Positions 14,327 through 21,210 of a stretch of DNA of 49,119 nucleotides are shown here, one piece after another. Below the pieces are notes generated by a model that saw only the letters and a list, made by a program, of their open reading frames with translations, was not told the DNA's origin and did no database searches. The translations under genes and the position numbers were made by a program. Every line of letters begins with the position of its first letter. Position 1 is the first letter of the stretch. The stretch covers positions 1-49,119 of the forward strand of contig JAFTXW010000018.1 in assembly GCA_017461445.1 (NCBI GenBank). Reading direction: 5' to 3'. The stretch is from Oscillospiraceae bacterium (GTDB lineage: Bacteria; Bacillota; Clostridia; Oscillospirales; Oscillospiraceae).

Positions 14327-15586
14327 ATGTACCAGCCACTAGCAGACCTTCTTCGGCCCACCTCCCTGGACGAGGTTTATGGACAAGAGCATATTCTGGG
14401 GAAGGGCGCGGTTTTGCGGCGGCTGATCGACTCCGGGAAGATCCCCAACATGGTCTTCTACGGCCCCAGCGGCACGGGAAAGACTACTGTTGCCAATATC
14501 ATCGCCAAACAGACCAACCGGACGCTGTATAAGCTGAACGCCACCACCGCATCTACCGCCGATATCAAGGAGATCGTGGCCCAACTGGATACCTTTATGG
14601 CCCCCAACGGCGTACTGCTGTACCTGGATGAGATCCAGTCCTTCAACAAAAAGCAACAGCAGTCTCTTCTGGAGCACATCGAAAACGGCAAGATCACCCT
14701 GATCGCCTCCACCACCGAGAACCCTTATTTCTATGTGTTCAACGCCATCCTCAGCCGTTCCACGGTGTTTGAGTTCAAGCAGATTTCCGCTTCCGCCGCT
14801 TTGCAGGCGGTCAAACGGGCAGTAGGATACATGGAGCAGCGGACGGCCCTGACTGCCGAACCCCAGGATGGTGCCCTGGAATACATCGCGGGAGCCTGCG
14901 GCGGCGACCTGCGCAAGGCCATGAACGCGGTGGAAGTCCTGTTCTCCGCAGGCCAGCCGGAAGGGGAGAAGCTGCCCCTGTCCCTGGCAGATGCCAAAGC
15001 TGTCACCCAGAAGAGTGCTCTCCGGGCGGACCGGGATGGGGATAACCACTATGATCTGCTGTCCGCCCTGCAAAAGTCCATCCGGGGCTCCGACCCGGAT
15101 GCGGCCTGCCATTATCTGGCCCGGCTCTTGGAAGCGGGGCAGATGCAGTCCGCTTGCCGACGGCTGATGGTCATCGCGGCGGAGGATGTGGGACTGGCTT
15201 ACCCACAGATCATCCCCATCGTCAATGCCTGCGTGGATATGGCCCTGAAGCTGGGCATGCCGGAAGCCAGGATCCCCCTGGGCGACGCAGCGGTGCTGAT
15301 GGCTACCTCGCCCAAGTCCAATTCCGGTCACATCGCCCTGGACGCTGCCCTGGCAGATGTGCGCAAGGGTAAGGGCGGGGATTTCCCCCGGCATTTGCAG
15401 AATGTCCATGCCGATTCCTACACCATGGAGCGGGAGCAGGGATATCTCTATCCCCACGACTACCCCAACCACTGGGTACAGCAGCAATACCTGCCCGACG
15501 AGCTGGCGGGCACAAAATACTACGAATACGGCCCCAATAAGCTGGAACAGGCTGCCAAACAGTATTGGGACGCAGTGAAGAAGTGA
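14327..15586 (+). CDS. rarA: Replication-associated recombination protein A (AAA ATPase)
   Basis: This 419-residue protein is related to clamp-loader subunits and acts at stalled replication forks. It has the Walker A motif GPSGTGKTT at 46-54, the Walker B-like LLYLDEIQSF, the sensor stretch IASTTENPYF and, in the C-terminal part, the MgsA/RarA tetramer region including the PEARIPLGDAAV block. Length is normal for the family. A GAAAGG ribosome site lies upstream. It is followed by a repeat-rich spacer and a DUF951 gene. Confidence 0.95.
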   Translation: MYQPLADLLRPTSLDEVYGQEHILGKGAVLRRLIDSGKIPNMVFYGPSGTGKTTVANIIAKQTNRTLYKLNATTASTADIKEIVAQLDTFMAPNGVLLYLDEIQSFNKKQQQSLLEHIENGKITLIASTTENPYFYVFNAILSRSTVFEFKQISASAALQAVKRAVGYMEQRTALTAEPQDGALEYIAGACGGDLRKAMNAVEVLFSAGQPEGEKLPLSLADAKAVTQKSALRADRDGDNHYDLLSALQKSIRGSDPDAACHYLARLLEAGQMQSACRRLMVIAAEDVGLAYPQIIPIVNACVDMALKLGMPEARIPLGDAAVLMATSPKSNSGHIALDAALADVRKGKGGDFPRHLQNVHADSYTMEREQGYLYPHDYPNHWVQQQYLPDELAGTKYYEYGPNKLEQAAKQYWDAVKK

Positions 15587-15588
15587 GA

Positions 15589-15655
15589 AATTAGGAGTTA
15601 GGAATGAGGAATTGTTTTCGATAATTCCTAATTCCTCACTCCTGATTTCTAACTG
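15589..15655. repeat. Imperfect inverted repeat of TTAGGA-type words
   Basis: The arms at about 15589-15615 and 15629-15655 match at 24 of 27 positions as an inverted repeat made of GTTAGGA/GAGGAAT words. It lies between the rarA stop and the DUF951 ribosome site and could form a long hairpin, but it has no T-run. Confidence 0.7.
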
Positions 15656-15672
15656 GAAAGAGGGAGATTTTT

Positions 15673-15861
15673 ATGGATATCCGACTTAACGACATCCTTG
15701 TTATGAAGAAGCCCCATCCCTGCGGGGAGAAGCGGTGGCTGGTGCTCCGCACGGGGGCGGATTTTCGCCTGCGGTGCCTGGGCTGCGGTCATGAGCTGAT
15801 GACGCCCCGGTTCAAGGCGGAAAAAAACGTCCGCGCTGTGGAACGGAAAGAAGAAACGTAA
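15673..15861 (+). CDS. DUF951 family protein
   Basis: This 62-residue protein matches the DUF951 (YyzM-like) family: an N-terminal strand region with KKPHPCGEKRW and a zinc-ribbon-like CLGCGHELM. The four cysteine/histidine positions suggest metal binding. The family is common in Firmicutes and its function is not known; nucleic-acid binding is often supposed. AGAGGGAG precedes the ATG. A weaker hairpin (15866-15871 with 15886-15891) follows the stop codon. Confidence 0.88.
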   Translation: MDIRLNDILVMKKPHPCGEKRWLVLRTGADFRLRCLGCGHELMTPRFKAEKNVRAVERKEET

Positions 15862-15909
15862 TATTCCCGCCTCTGCCGCTGAAAAGGCGGGGGCTTTGCC
15901 TGAACTTGC

Positions 15910-15945
15910 GTCGGTTGCATCCCATGGATGCGACCGACTTTTTTT
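15910..15945 (+). terminator. Strong intrinsic terminator before spoIIGA
   Basis: A 13-bp stem with one G-U pair (15910-15922 with 15926-15938, loop CAT) followed by seven T residues. It separates the rarA/DUF951 unit from the sporulation operon. Confidence 0.92.
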
Positions 15946-15993
15946 CTGGGGCCGGGTATACTTGGGGCGTGACGGGGACAAGGAGGTGCCTGG

Positions 15994-16764
15994 GTGGAGG
16001 TATATTTGGATCTTGTTGTCATTTTGAACTTTTTGGTGGATCTTTTGCTGCTTTTGGGGACAAACCGGCTGGCAGGCTTTCCCACGGACTGGAAACGGAC
16101 CCTTGCCGCTGCCGCTCTGGGAAGTATTTACAGCGGGGCCTGCGTCCTTCCGGGATTCCGATTCCTGGGGAACCTGCTCTGGCGGGCGGTGAGCTTCCTC
16201 GGAATGGCGGTGCTGGCCTTTGGGTGGAACCGCAGCGCGGTGAAGCGGGGAGGCGTTTTCCTGTTGCTTGCCCTGGCACTGGGCGGCATTGCCGAAGGCT
16301 TTGACCGGGCGAATATCCCGGCGTTGCTGCTGGCAGCGGGCGGAATGTGGCTGCTGTGCCGGGTTGCCTTTGGGGACGGCATCGGACAGGAATATGTGCC
16401 CATAACGCTGACCTACGAAGGCAATCGGGTGGAGCTTACAGCCCTGCGGGATTCCGGGAACACCCTCCGGGACCCCATCACCGGGGAGCAGGTGCTGGTG
16501 ATTGGCAGCGACGCGGCCCGGCGTCTGACAGGCCTGACAGAGGCGCAGCTGCGCTCACCATTGGAAACGCTGACGCTGCGGCCTCTTCTTGGACTGCGGC
16601 TGATTCCATACTGTGCTGTGGGGCAGGGGGGCGGATTCCTACTGGGGATGCGCTTTTCGGATGTGAAGATCGGCCCAAAGACCCAAAGTGCCGTTGTGGC
16701 CTTTGCGGCGGAGGGCCTTGGCAGGGGAGAAATGGTTCAGGCACTGACAGGAGGAGCATTATGA
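15994..16764 (+). CDS. spoIIGA: Sigma-E processing peptidase SpoIIGA
   Basis: This 256-residue protein is the membrane aspartic protease that removes the pro-sequence of sigma-E in the mother cell during sporulation. About five hydrophobic segments fill residues 1-128, and the soluble protease half carries the conserved ALRDSGN motif with Asp153 as the catalytic residue. The start is GTG 15994, with AAGGAGG at 15980-15986. The stop codon overlaps the sigE start by 4 nt (ATGA), so the two are translated together. TATACT at 15957-15962 may be the -10; no clear Spo0A box was found. Confidence 0.93.
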   Translation: MEVYLDLVVILNFLVDLLLLLGTNRLAGFPTDWKRTLAAAALGSIYSGACVLPGFRFLGNLLWRAVSFLGMAVLAFGWNRSAVKRGGVFLLLALALGGIAEGFDRANIPALLLAAGGMWLLCRVAFGDGIGQEYVPITLTYEGNRVELTALRDSGNTLRDPITGEQVLVIGSDAARRLTGLTEAQLRSPLETLTLRPLLGLRLIPYCAVGQGGGFLLGMRFSDVKIGPKTQSAVVAFAAEGLGRGEMVQALTGGAL

Positions 16765-17462
16765 AGCTGTGGAAGGTATTGAAGCGCATTGGACTGGTTC
16801 GGGAGAAAGGCATCTATTACATCGGCGGCAGCGATATCCTGCCCGCTCCCTTGAAGGGAGCGGAGGAACAGGCCGCTCTGGAGGCCCTGGAGCGGGGAGA
16901 GGAAGCGGCTAAGCAGCAGCTGGTGGAGCATAATCTCCGCCTGGTGGTCTACATTGCCCGGCGTTTTGAAAATACGGGTATCAATCTGGAGGATTTGATC
17001 TCCATTGGCACCATCGGACTGATTAAGGCCATCGGAACCTACCGTTTGGACAAAAAAATCAAATTGGCGACCTATGCATCCCGCTGTATTGAAAATGAAA
17101 TTCTGATGTACATCCGAAAGACTGCCAACCAAAAGACGGAGGTGTCCCTGGATGAACCCATCAACATGGACTGCGACGGCAACGAGCTGCTGCTGTCCGA
17201 TATTTTGGGCACCGAGGAAGACACCGTCCTGCGTCCCTTGGAGGACAATGTTGACCTGTGCATTCTGCGCCAGGCCCTGCGGGAACTGCCGGACCGGGAG
17301 CGGGAGATCATCCTCATGCGCTTTGGCTTGGAGGGCCGGAAGGAGCTGACCCAAAAAGAGGTTGCCCAAAAACTGGGCATTTCCCAGTCCTATATCTCCC
17401 GGCTGGAAAAGCGGATCATGCTTCGGCTGAAAAAAGAGTTTATTCGACAGACCTGCGCGTGA
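16761..17462 (+). CDS. sigE: Sporulation sigma factor sigma-E (pro-form)
   Basis: This 233-residue sigma-70 protein directs early mother-cell transcription during sporulation. It keeps the sigma-E landmarks: YYIGGS at 19-24 near the processing site, region 2 with [21 protein letters not shown] and the [11 protein letters not shown] block, and region 4 with [13 protein letters not shown]. The pro-sequence before YYIGGS is shorter than in Bacillus subtilis. The ATG overlaps the spoIIGA stop, with GGAGGAG just upstream. sigG, which often follows, is not next to it; rex comes next under its own promoter. Confidence 0.95.
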   Translation: MKLWKVLKRIGLVREKGIYYIGGSDILPAPLKGAEEQAALEALERGEEAAKQQLVEHNLRLVVYIARRFENTGINLEDLISIGTIGLIKAIGTYRLDKKIKLATYASRCIENEILMYIRKTANQKTEVSLDEPINMDCDGNELLLSDILGTEEDTVLRPLEDNVDLCILRQALRELPDREREIILMRFGLEGRKELTQKEVAQKLGISQSYISRLEKRIMLRLKKEFIRQTCA

Positions 17463-17470
17463 TAATTTGC

Positions 17471-17500
17471 TTGACTTTCCGGAAATCGATATGCTATAAT
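17471..17500 (+). promoter_or_regulatory. Promoter of rex with repeated ATCGAT words
   Basis: TTGACT (17471-17476), 18 nt, TATAAT (17495-17500) with a TGC extension. ATCGAT occurs three times, at 17485-17490, 17499-17504 and 17515-17520, over and just after the -10. No classical Rex palindrome (TTGTG...CACAA) is seen. Confidence 0.75.
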
Positions 17501-17551
17501 CGATACATTATTTTATCGATATAAAAGTGTACCGATATGGAAGAGGTAATT

Positions 17552-18202
17552 ATGGAAGGAAAGAAAATCTCAAAATCTGTTCTGAAGCGTCTGCCTGGCT
17601 ATTTGAACTATCTGAAGACTATGCCGGAGTCTGCCCCGGCCCACATTTCCGCAACGGCACTCGCCAACGCTCTGGGCATGGGAGAGGTGCAGGTGCGCAA
17701 GGATCTGGCGATGGTTTCCGACGGCGGCCGTCCCAAGGTGGGCTACCTACGGGAGCGGCTCATCGATGACATCGAGCAGTTCCTGGGCTATGATAACACC
17801 ACCGACGCAGTGCTCATCGGTGCGGGCAAGTTGGGCCAGGCTCTGATGGCCTATAACGGCTTCAGCGAATACGGCCTGAACATTCTGGCGGCCTTTGACG
17901 CTCGTCCCAAGGCGGAGAAGACGGATGATGGAAAGCCCATTTACCATGTTTCCAAGCTGTCCCAGTTCTGCCGTACCCACAAGGTTCTGATGGGCATTAT
18001 CACCGTGCCCGCCGAGGGTGCCCAGGAGGTTGCCGACCAGCTGATTGCCGGGGGTATCAAGGCCATCTGGAATTTCGCGCCCATCCATTTGGATGTTCCT
18101 GCGGGAATTTTGGTTCAGAACGAGAATATGGCTACCTCCCTGGCCGTGCTTTCCGTCCATTTGCAGGCCCAGATCAAGGAAGAAAAGGAAATAAAAAAGT
18201 AA
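17552..18202 (+). CDS. rex: Redox-sensing transcriptional repressor Rex
   Basis: This 216-residue repressor senses the NADH/NAD+ ratio and controls fermentation and redox genes. It has an N-terminal winged helix (RLPGYLNYLKTMPE, then LANALGMGEVQVRKDLAMVS) and a Rossmann NAD-binding domain with VLIGAGKLGQAL. Both parts are complete. ATG 17552 is preferred over ATG 17537 because GAGG at 17543-17546 precedes it, although the spacing is short. It is a single-gene unit between its promoter and a strong terminator. Confidence 0.94.
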   Translation: MEGKKISKSVLKRLPGYLNYLKTMPESAPAHISATALANALGMGEVQVRKDLAMVSDGGRPKVGYLRERLIDDIEQFLGYDNTTDAVLIGAGKLGQALMAYNGFSEYGLNILAAFDARPKAEKTDDGKPIYHVSKLSQFCRTHKVLMGIITVPAEGAQEVADQLIAGGIKAIWNFAPIHLDVPAGILVQNENMATSLAVLSVHLQAQIKEEKEIKK

Positions 18203-18209
18203 AATGCGA

Positions 18210-18235
18210 CCGCTCCTTCGGGAGCGGAATTTTTT
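18210..18235 (+). terminator. Terminator of rex
   Basis: A 7-bp stem CCGCTCC/GGAGCGG closed by TTCG and followed by AATTTTTT. Confidence 0.92.
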
Positions 18236-18237
18236 GC

Positions 18238-18266
18238 TTGACAACCATAGATGTTCTAGGTATAAT
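18238..18266 (+). promoter_or_regulatory. Perfect consensus promoter of the PadR operon
   Basis: TTGACA (18238-18243), 17 nt, TATAAT (18261-18266). Such a strong promoter implies tight repression by the operators laid over it. Confidence 0.92.
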
Positions 18267-18286
18267 GACCATAGATAATCTAGGTA
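18244..18286 (+). promoter_or_regulatory. Paired operator-like repeats over the PadR promoter
   Basis: Two 19-bp copies, ACCATAGATgttCTAGGTA (18244-18262) and ACCATAGATaatCTAGGTA (18268-18286), start 24 bp apart. Each is an imperfect palindrome (ATAGAT/CTAGGT-like). One fills the promoter spacer and the other covers the transcription start. They are probably bound by the PadR product. A 7-bp hairpin GGTAACC/GGTTACC (18283-18299) overlaps the second copy. Confidence 0.75.
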
Positions 18287-18320
18287 ACCGCCGGTTACCT
18301 GAGCAAAAGGAGGAAGCCTG

Positions 18321-18674
18321 ATGAAGGTCGAAAAAAGTCTGCTCTCCGGCAGCACACCTATGCTGATCCTATCCCTGCTCCGGGATGGGGATATGTATGG
18401 CTATGAGATGGTATCCGAGCTGGCCCGCCGCTCGGATAACACCTTCCAGCTGAAGGAGGGCACCTTGTACCCGCTGCTGCACACCATGGAGCAGAAAGAG
18501 TGGATCACCTGCTACATCCGCTTGACAGAAAAGGGCAGGGAGCGGAAATACTACCATCTGACCGAGGAAGGACTGGCCTGCCTCGAAACCAAGCAGGAGG
18601 AGTGGCGTTTCTTTACCCGGCAGGTGGAATCCGTACTGGGCTTCCCGAAGGAGCCCGCGGGGGCGGCGGTATGA
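18321..18674 (+). CDS. PadR-family transcriptional regulator
   Basis: This 117-residue protein is a PadR winged-helix repressor: LLSGSTPMLILSLLRDGDMYGYEM at the start, the LKEGTLYPLLHTME recognition part and the wing RKYYHLTEEGL. AAGGAGG lies upstream. Its last codons overlap the start of the next gene (ATGA), as in many Firmicute PadR plus HAAS-domain pairs, where the partner is a membrane protein with an N-terminal HAAS helix bundle. It probably represses its own operon through the 19-bp repeats upstream. Confidence 0.92.
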   Translation: MKVEKSLLSGSTPMLILSLLRDGDMYGYEMVSELARRSDNTFQLKEGTLYPLLHTMEQKEWITCYIRLTEKGRERKYYHLTEEGLACLETKQEEWRFFTRQVESVLGFPKEPAGAAV

Positions 18675-19495
18675 TCCGGGTCAAATTTGAGCCATGGATC
18701 CGAAAGGCGGTATCCCGGATCGTGCTGCCTCAGGACAGAATTGCAGCAGGCCGGGAGCTGATGGATCACATGGAGGATCATTACCAGGAGCTTCTGGGCA
18801 GCGATATTTCCCCTAAGACAGCGGAAGAACTGACCGTCAAGGCCATGGGTGACGCGGAGCCTGTGGCGGAGGAGCTGGGACTGATCCATCGCCCCTTTTG
18901 GGGTATGGCGCAGCTGTACACGGGGAAGGTGCTGCGGGTAGTTGCCTGCCTGACGCTCGTCTGTATGGGCGGCTTTCTGCTGGCCCGGTACTTCTTTATG
19001 GGTGGCTATGATTTCCCCACCTATTATCGCTATGATCCCTATAAGAGCACCTATGCCTTCGACAATGCGGGCCAAATGGAGCGGCTTCTCTATACAGATC
19101 CCCGGATTTCGGCGGATTCTGACGGCTATACCTTCACCGTTACCCAGACAGCCCTATGGCAGGAAACAGGTATCGACGGAACCGTGACAGAACGTTTTTA
19201 CTTTCGGGTGGAGGTGCGCAATCCGCTGCCCTGGGCAGGGCACGATGATATTCTCCGCTGGTTCTGGGCGGAGGACAGTCTGGGGAACCGCTATTACGCT
19301 TCCTATGAAAAGGGCGGCGCGGATGTGGCGGCCATTCAGGGAACCAGCTATCACACCGGGCCTCTGACCCGGCTCCACGATATGTATCTGACGGACTATG
19401 TTTCTGCCGATGCCCAGTGGCTGGAGCTGCACTATGACCGGGCAGGCCGGGATGTGGTGCTGCGCATCGATTTAACGGGAGGGGGAGCGGCATGA
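18671..19495 (+). CDS. Membrane protein with HAAS-like N-terminal domain
   Basis: This 274-residue protein has an N-terminal helical domain (about 1-75) resembling the HAAS/permease-prefix domain found with PadR regulators. One transmembrane segment lies at about 88-108, and the extracytoplasmic part has no recognised fold, with many Tyr, Trp and Asp residues. It starts inside the padR stop codon (ATGA 18671-18674) and overlaps the next gene in the same way. The partner role to PadR is inferred from operon structure; function outside the membrane is unknown. Confidence 0.78.
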   Translation: MIRVKFEPWIRKAVSRIVLPQDRIAAGRELMDHMEDHYQELLGSDISPKTAEELTVKAMGDAEPVAEELGLIHRPFWGMAQLYTGKVLRVVACLTLVCMGGFLLARYFFMGGYDFPTYYRYDPYKSTYAFDNAGQMERLLYTDPRISADSDGYTFTVTQTALWQETGIDGTVTERFYFRVEVRNPLPWAGHDDILRWFWAEDSLGNRYYASYEKGGADVAAIQGTSYHTGPLTRLHDMYLTDYVSADAQWLELHYDRAGRDVVLRIDLTGGGAA

Positions 19496-20199
19496 AAAAG
19501 TTTTGGAAACGGCTTCCGGTGAAGGTGCAGGCCTGTGCCAACGGGGTTGGCATTTTGGCTTGTCTGGTGCTGATCTACATATTCCTCGGCAGCCCCGTCT
19601 TGACGGCAGAGATGGCTTTCCACCGGGCGGAAAAGGCCAATCTGGTGGGGCCGGGGGAAGTTCTGGCGACCTTGAAGCCCCAGGGACAGGAATACAGCCA
19701 TTTGGTGCTGGCGGAGGCGGAGGAAGGCGTGATGCTCTATGCCTGGGATCGCTGGGATGCAGAAGCGCGGGAATTTGTCTATCTGGCAAAGGATGGCCCC
19801 CTGACCGTTGCCGCCGCGCCGGGAAAGAAGCTTCTCTGGCTCCAAACCCATGCATGCCTTCCGGTATATCTGTTTGACGATTATGCCGATGCCGTCCGGG
19901 CGGAACTGGATCTGACCCTCACCGGGGAATATGAGGGTGATTTTTATCATAATACCTACCAGTTGGAGTCCAATCGGGAAGGGGAGGGCTACTTTGCCTT
20001 TGAAATTCAAACGGACAGCAGTGACGGCTGGGAGGGCCAACGCCTGACCAAGCTGCGCAATGTGACGGGCAATTCCATGGCGGACACGGCCCAGACGGTG
20101 ATCCACGCTGCCGTGCGGCTTTATGATGCCAATGGTGACCTGCTGGTGGATACAAATCTGGAAATCCGCTCCGCCGCGTCCAAAGCCCAATATAAATGA
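19492..20199 (+). CDS. Hypothetical membrane-anchored protein of the PadR operon
   Basis: I do not recognise this 235-residue protein. It has a basic start, one hydrophobic anchor at about 16-33 and a large extracytoplasmic part with many acidic and aromatic residues. It starts within the stop codon of the HAAS-like gene, so its production is linked to that gene. It may be a second subunit or ligand of the same envelope assembly. Confidence 0.75.
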   Translation: MKKFWKRLPVKVQACANGVGILACLVLIYIFLGSPVLTAEMAFHRAEKANLVGPGEVLATLKPQGQEYSHLVLAEAEEGVMLYAWDRWDAEAREFVYLAKDGPLTVAAAPGKKLLWLQTHACLPVYLFDDYADAVRAELDLTLTGEYEGDFYHNTYQLESNREGEGYFAFEIQTDSSDGWEGQRLTKLRNVTGNSMADTAQTVIHAAVRLYDANGDLLVDTNLEIRSAASKAQYK

Positions 20200-20200
20200 A

Positions 20201-20233
20201 AAAAACATCCGCTCAGCCGAGCGGATGTTTTTT
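20201..20233. terminator. Bidirectional terminator between convergent operons
   Basis: AAAAACATCCGCTC (20201-20214), loop AGCC, then the complementary arm and a T-run (20219-20233). It is A-rich at one side and T-rich at the other, so both the PadR operon and the XRE operon can end here. Confidence 0.92.
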
Positions 20234-20234
20234 G

Positions 20235-20384
20235 TCAGCGGGTATGGATGATGCCGATGAGCAGCAGGGCGATACCGACGATCAGACAGGGAATTTGAAG
20301 CCAGTCAGGAAGCTTGATAAAAAAGCGGTTGATAACGATCAGGGCAGCATTGAGCAGCAGACCTGCGATGATATAATAGTTCAT
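20235..20384 (-). CDS. Small membrane protein, 49 residues
   Basis: This small protein has two hydrophobic segments (about 2-20 and 27-46) with the basic loop between them and ends in a charged tail. A GAGG site lies 6 nt before the ATG, and the gene starts 8 nt after the preceding membrane-protein gene, so it belongs to the same operon. It is easily missed because a longer overlapping frame hides its start. No function is known. Confidence 0.7.
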   Translation of the reverse strand: MNYYIIAGLLLNAALIVINRFFIKLPDWLQIPCLIVGIALLLIGIIHTR

Positions 20385-20392
20385 TGGATACC

Positions 20393-20857
20393 TCACAGCT
20401 TTTTGCTGTAGTAGACCTTGAAGCCTATGCCGATGCAGGAATGGATGACTACGCAGGCCAGGATGGTGACGCTGACGGTCATGCTGAAATAACCCGCGAT
20501 GATGCCGGCAGCCAGACCGAGTATTAAAAATGCTTTCATGGAAGAAGCTTGGGCGGAGGTGGTGATATGGATGTTCCGCTCGTCGGTTTCCGCAATGTAG
20601 AGCTTTTTCAGTGCCTTTTCGTCCTTCACGGCCCGGATACCCTGGATCAGGCTGACGATCATCAGTACCAGGAAAGCAAAGGACACACCGGAAATAAAGC
20701 CATGCCATTTGGATGCCCAATGGCTGTCTCCGGTGATGGGGATCAAAAAATCGCCTGCCTCACAGACGATTCCCGCAACGCAGATAACGAACCAGATGAT
20801 GATGCCGATGATAGTGTTTTTGTTCTGTGCCATCAGTTTTTTCTTGAATTGTTCCAT
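20393..20857 (-). CDS. Membrane protein of XRE operon
   Basis: This 154-residue protein has about four hydrophobic segments (about 15-34, 52-72, 107-122, 126-146) and a soluble loop with an AETDERN stretch between the two pairs. The AETDERN-type loop recalls small DUF2178-like membrane proteins that sit next to XRE regulators, but this is only a resemblance. The start at 20857 is set by GGAGG 6 nt upstream, located in the last codons of the regulator gene. It may be an antagonist or sensor for that regulator. Confidence 0.75.
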   Translation of the reverse strand: MEQFKKKLMAQNKNTIIGIIIWFVICVAGIVCEAGDFLIPITGDSHWASKWHGFISGVSFAFLVLMIVSLIQGIRAVKDEKALKKLYIAETDERNIHITTSAQASSMKAFLILGLAAGIIAGYFSMTVSVTILACVVIHSCIGIGFKVYYSKKL

Positions 20858-20858
20858 T

Positions 20859-21062
20859 TTAGTCCTCCAAATCCGAGAAGTCAAAGACCTCTTCGATGGT
20901 CAGCCCGAAAAAACGGGCGATTTTGTATGCAAGGGGCAGGGAAGCGGTGTACTTGCCTACTTCAATAGAGGTGATGGTCTGCCGTGTGGTACCCACGGCC
21001 TCAGCCAGCTCCTCCTGGGAAAGCTTGCGCGCCTTGCGCAACTCACGGATTTTTGTTTTCAT
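20859..21062 (-). CDS. Small XRE-family regulator
   Basis: This 67-residue protein is a bare helix-turn-helix: IRELRKARKLSQEELAEAVGTTRQTITSIEVGKY is the typical N-terminal core, followed by the SLPLAYKIARFFGLTIEEVF segment. It fits the YozG/PF01381 type, which often pairs with a small membrane protein gene. AAAAGGAG precedes the ATG. The promoter upstream carries three repeats with a 23-bp period, so autoregulation is likely. Confidence 0.9.
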   Translation of the reverse strand: MKTKIRELRKARKLSQEELAEAVGTTRQTITSIEVGKYTASLPLAYKIARFFGLTIEEVFDFSDLED

Positions 21063-21117
21063 GGGATGCTCCTTTTCATCTCCTCCGTGCGTCCACGGAA
21101 GAGAAATGCTAAGTTAA

Positions 21118-21170
21118 CTTTGCATAATTAGTATAGTACGCTTTGCATAATTTGTCAAGTAAACTTTGCA
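21118..21170 (-). repeat. Three direct repeats with a 23-bp period over the XRE promoter
   Basis: CTTTGCA (plus strand) occurs at 21118-21124, 21141-21147 and 21164-21170, exactly 23 bp apart, each next to a variant of AAGTTAACTT. They flank and overlap the -10 and -35 boxes and look like an array of operator sites. Confidence 0.8.
21130..21158 (-). promoter_or_regulatory. Promoter of the XRE operon
   Basis: On the minus strand TTGACA (21158-21153), 17 nt, TATACT (21135-21130). Confidence 0.88.
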
Positions 21171-21174
21171 AAAA

Positions 21175-21201
21175 ATCCCGCTGCCAATTTGGCAGCGGGA
21201 T
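21175..21201 (-). terminator. Terminator of glnS
   Basis: A 13-bp inverted repeat (21175-21187 with 21189-21201); in the minus-strand RNA it is followed by a T-run. It lies just upstream of the XRE promoter. Confidence 0.9.
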
Positions 21202-21210
21202 AAATTCCGT

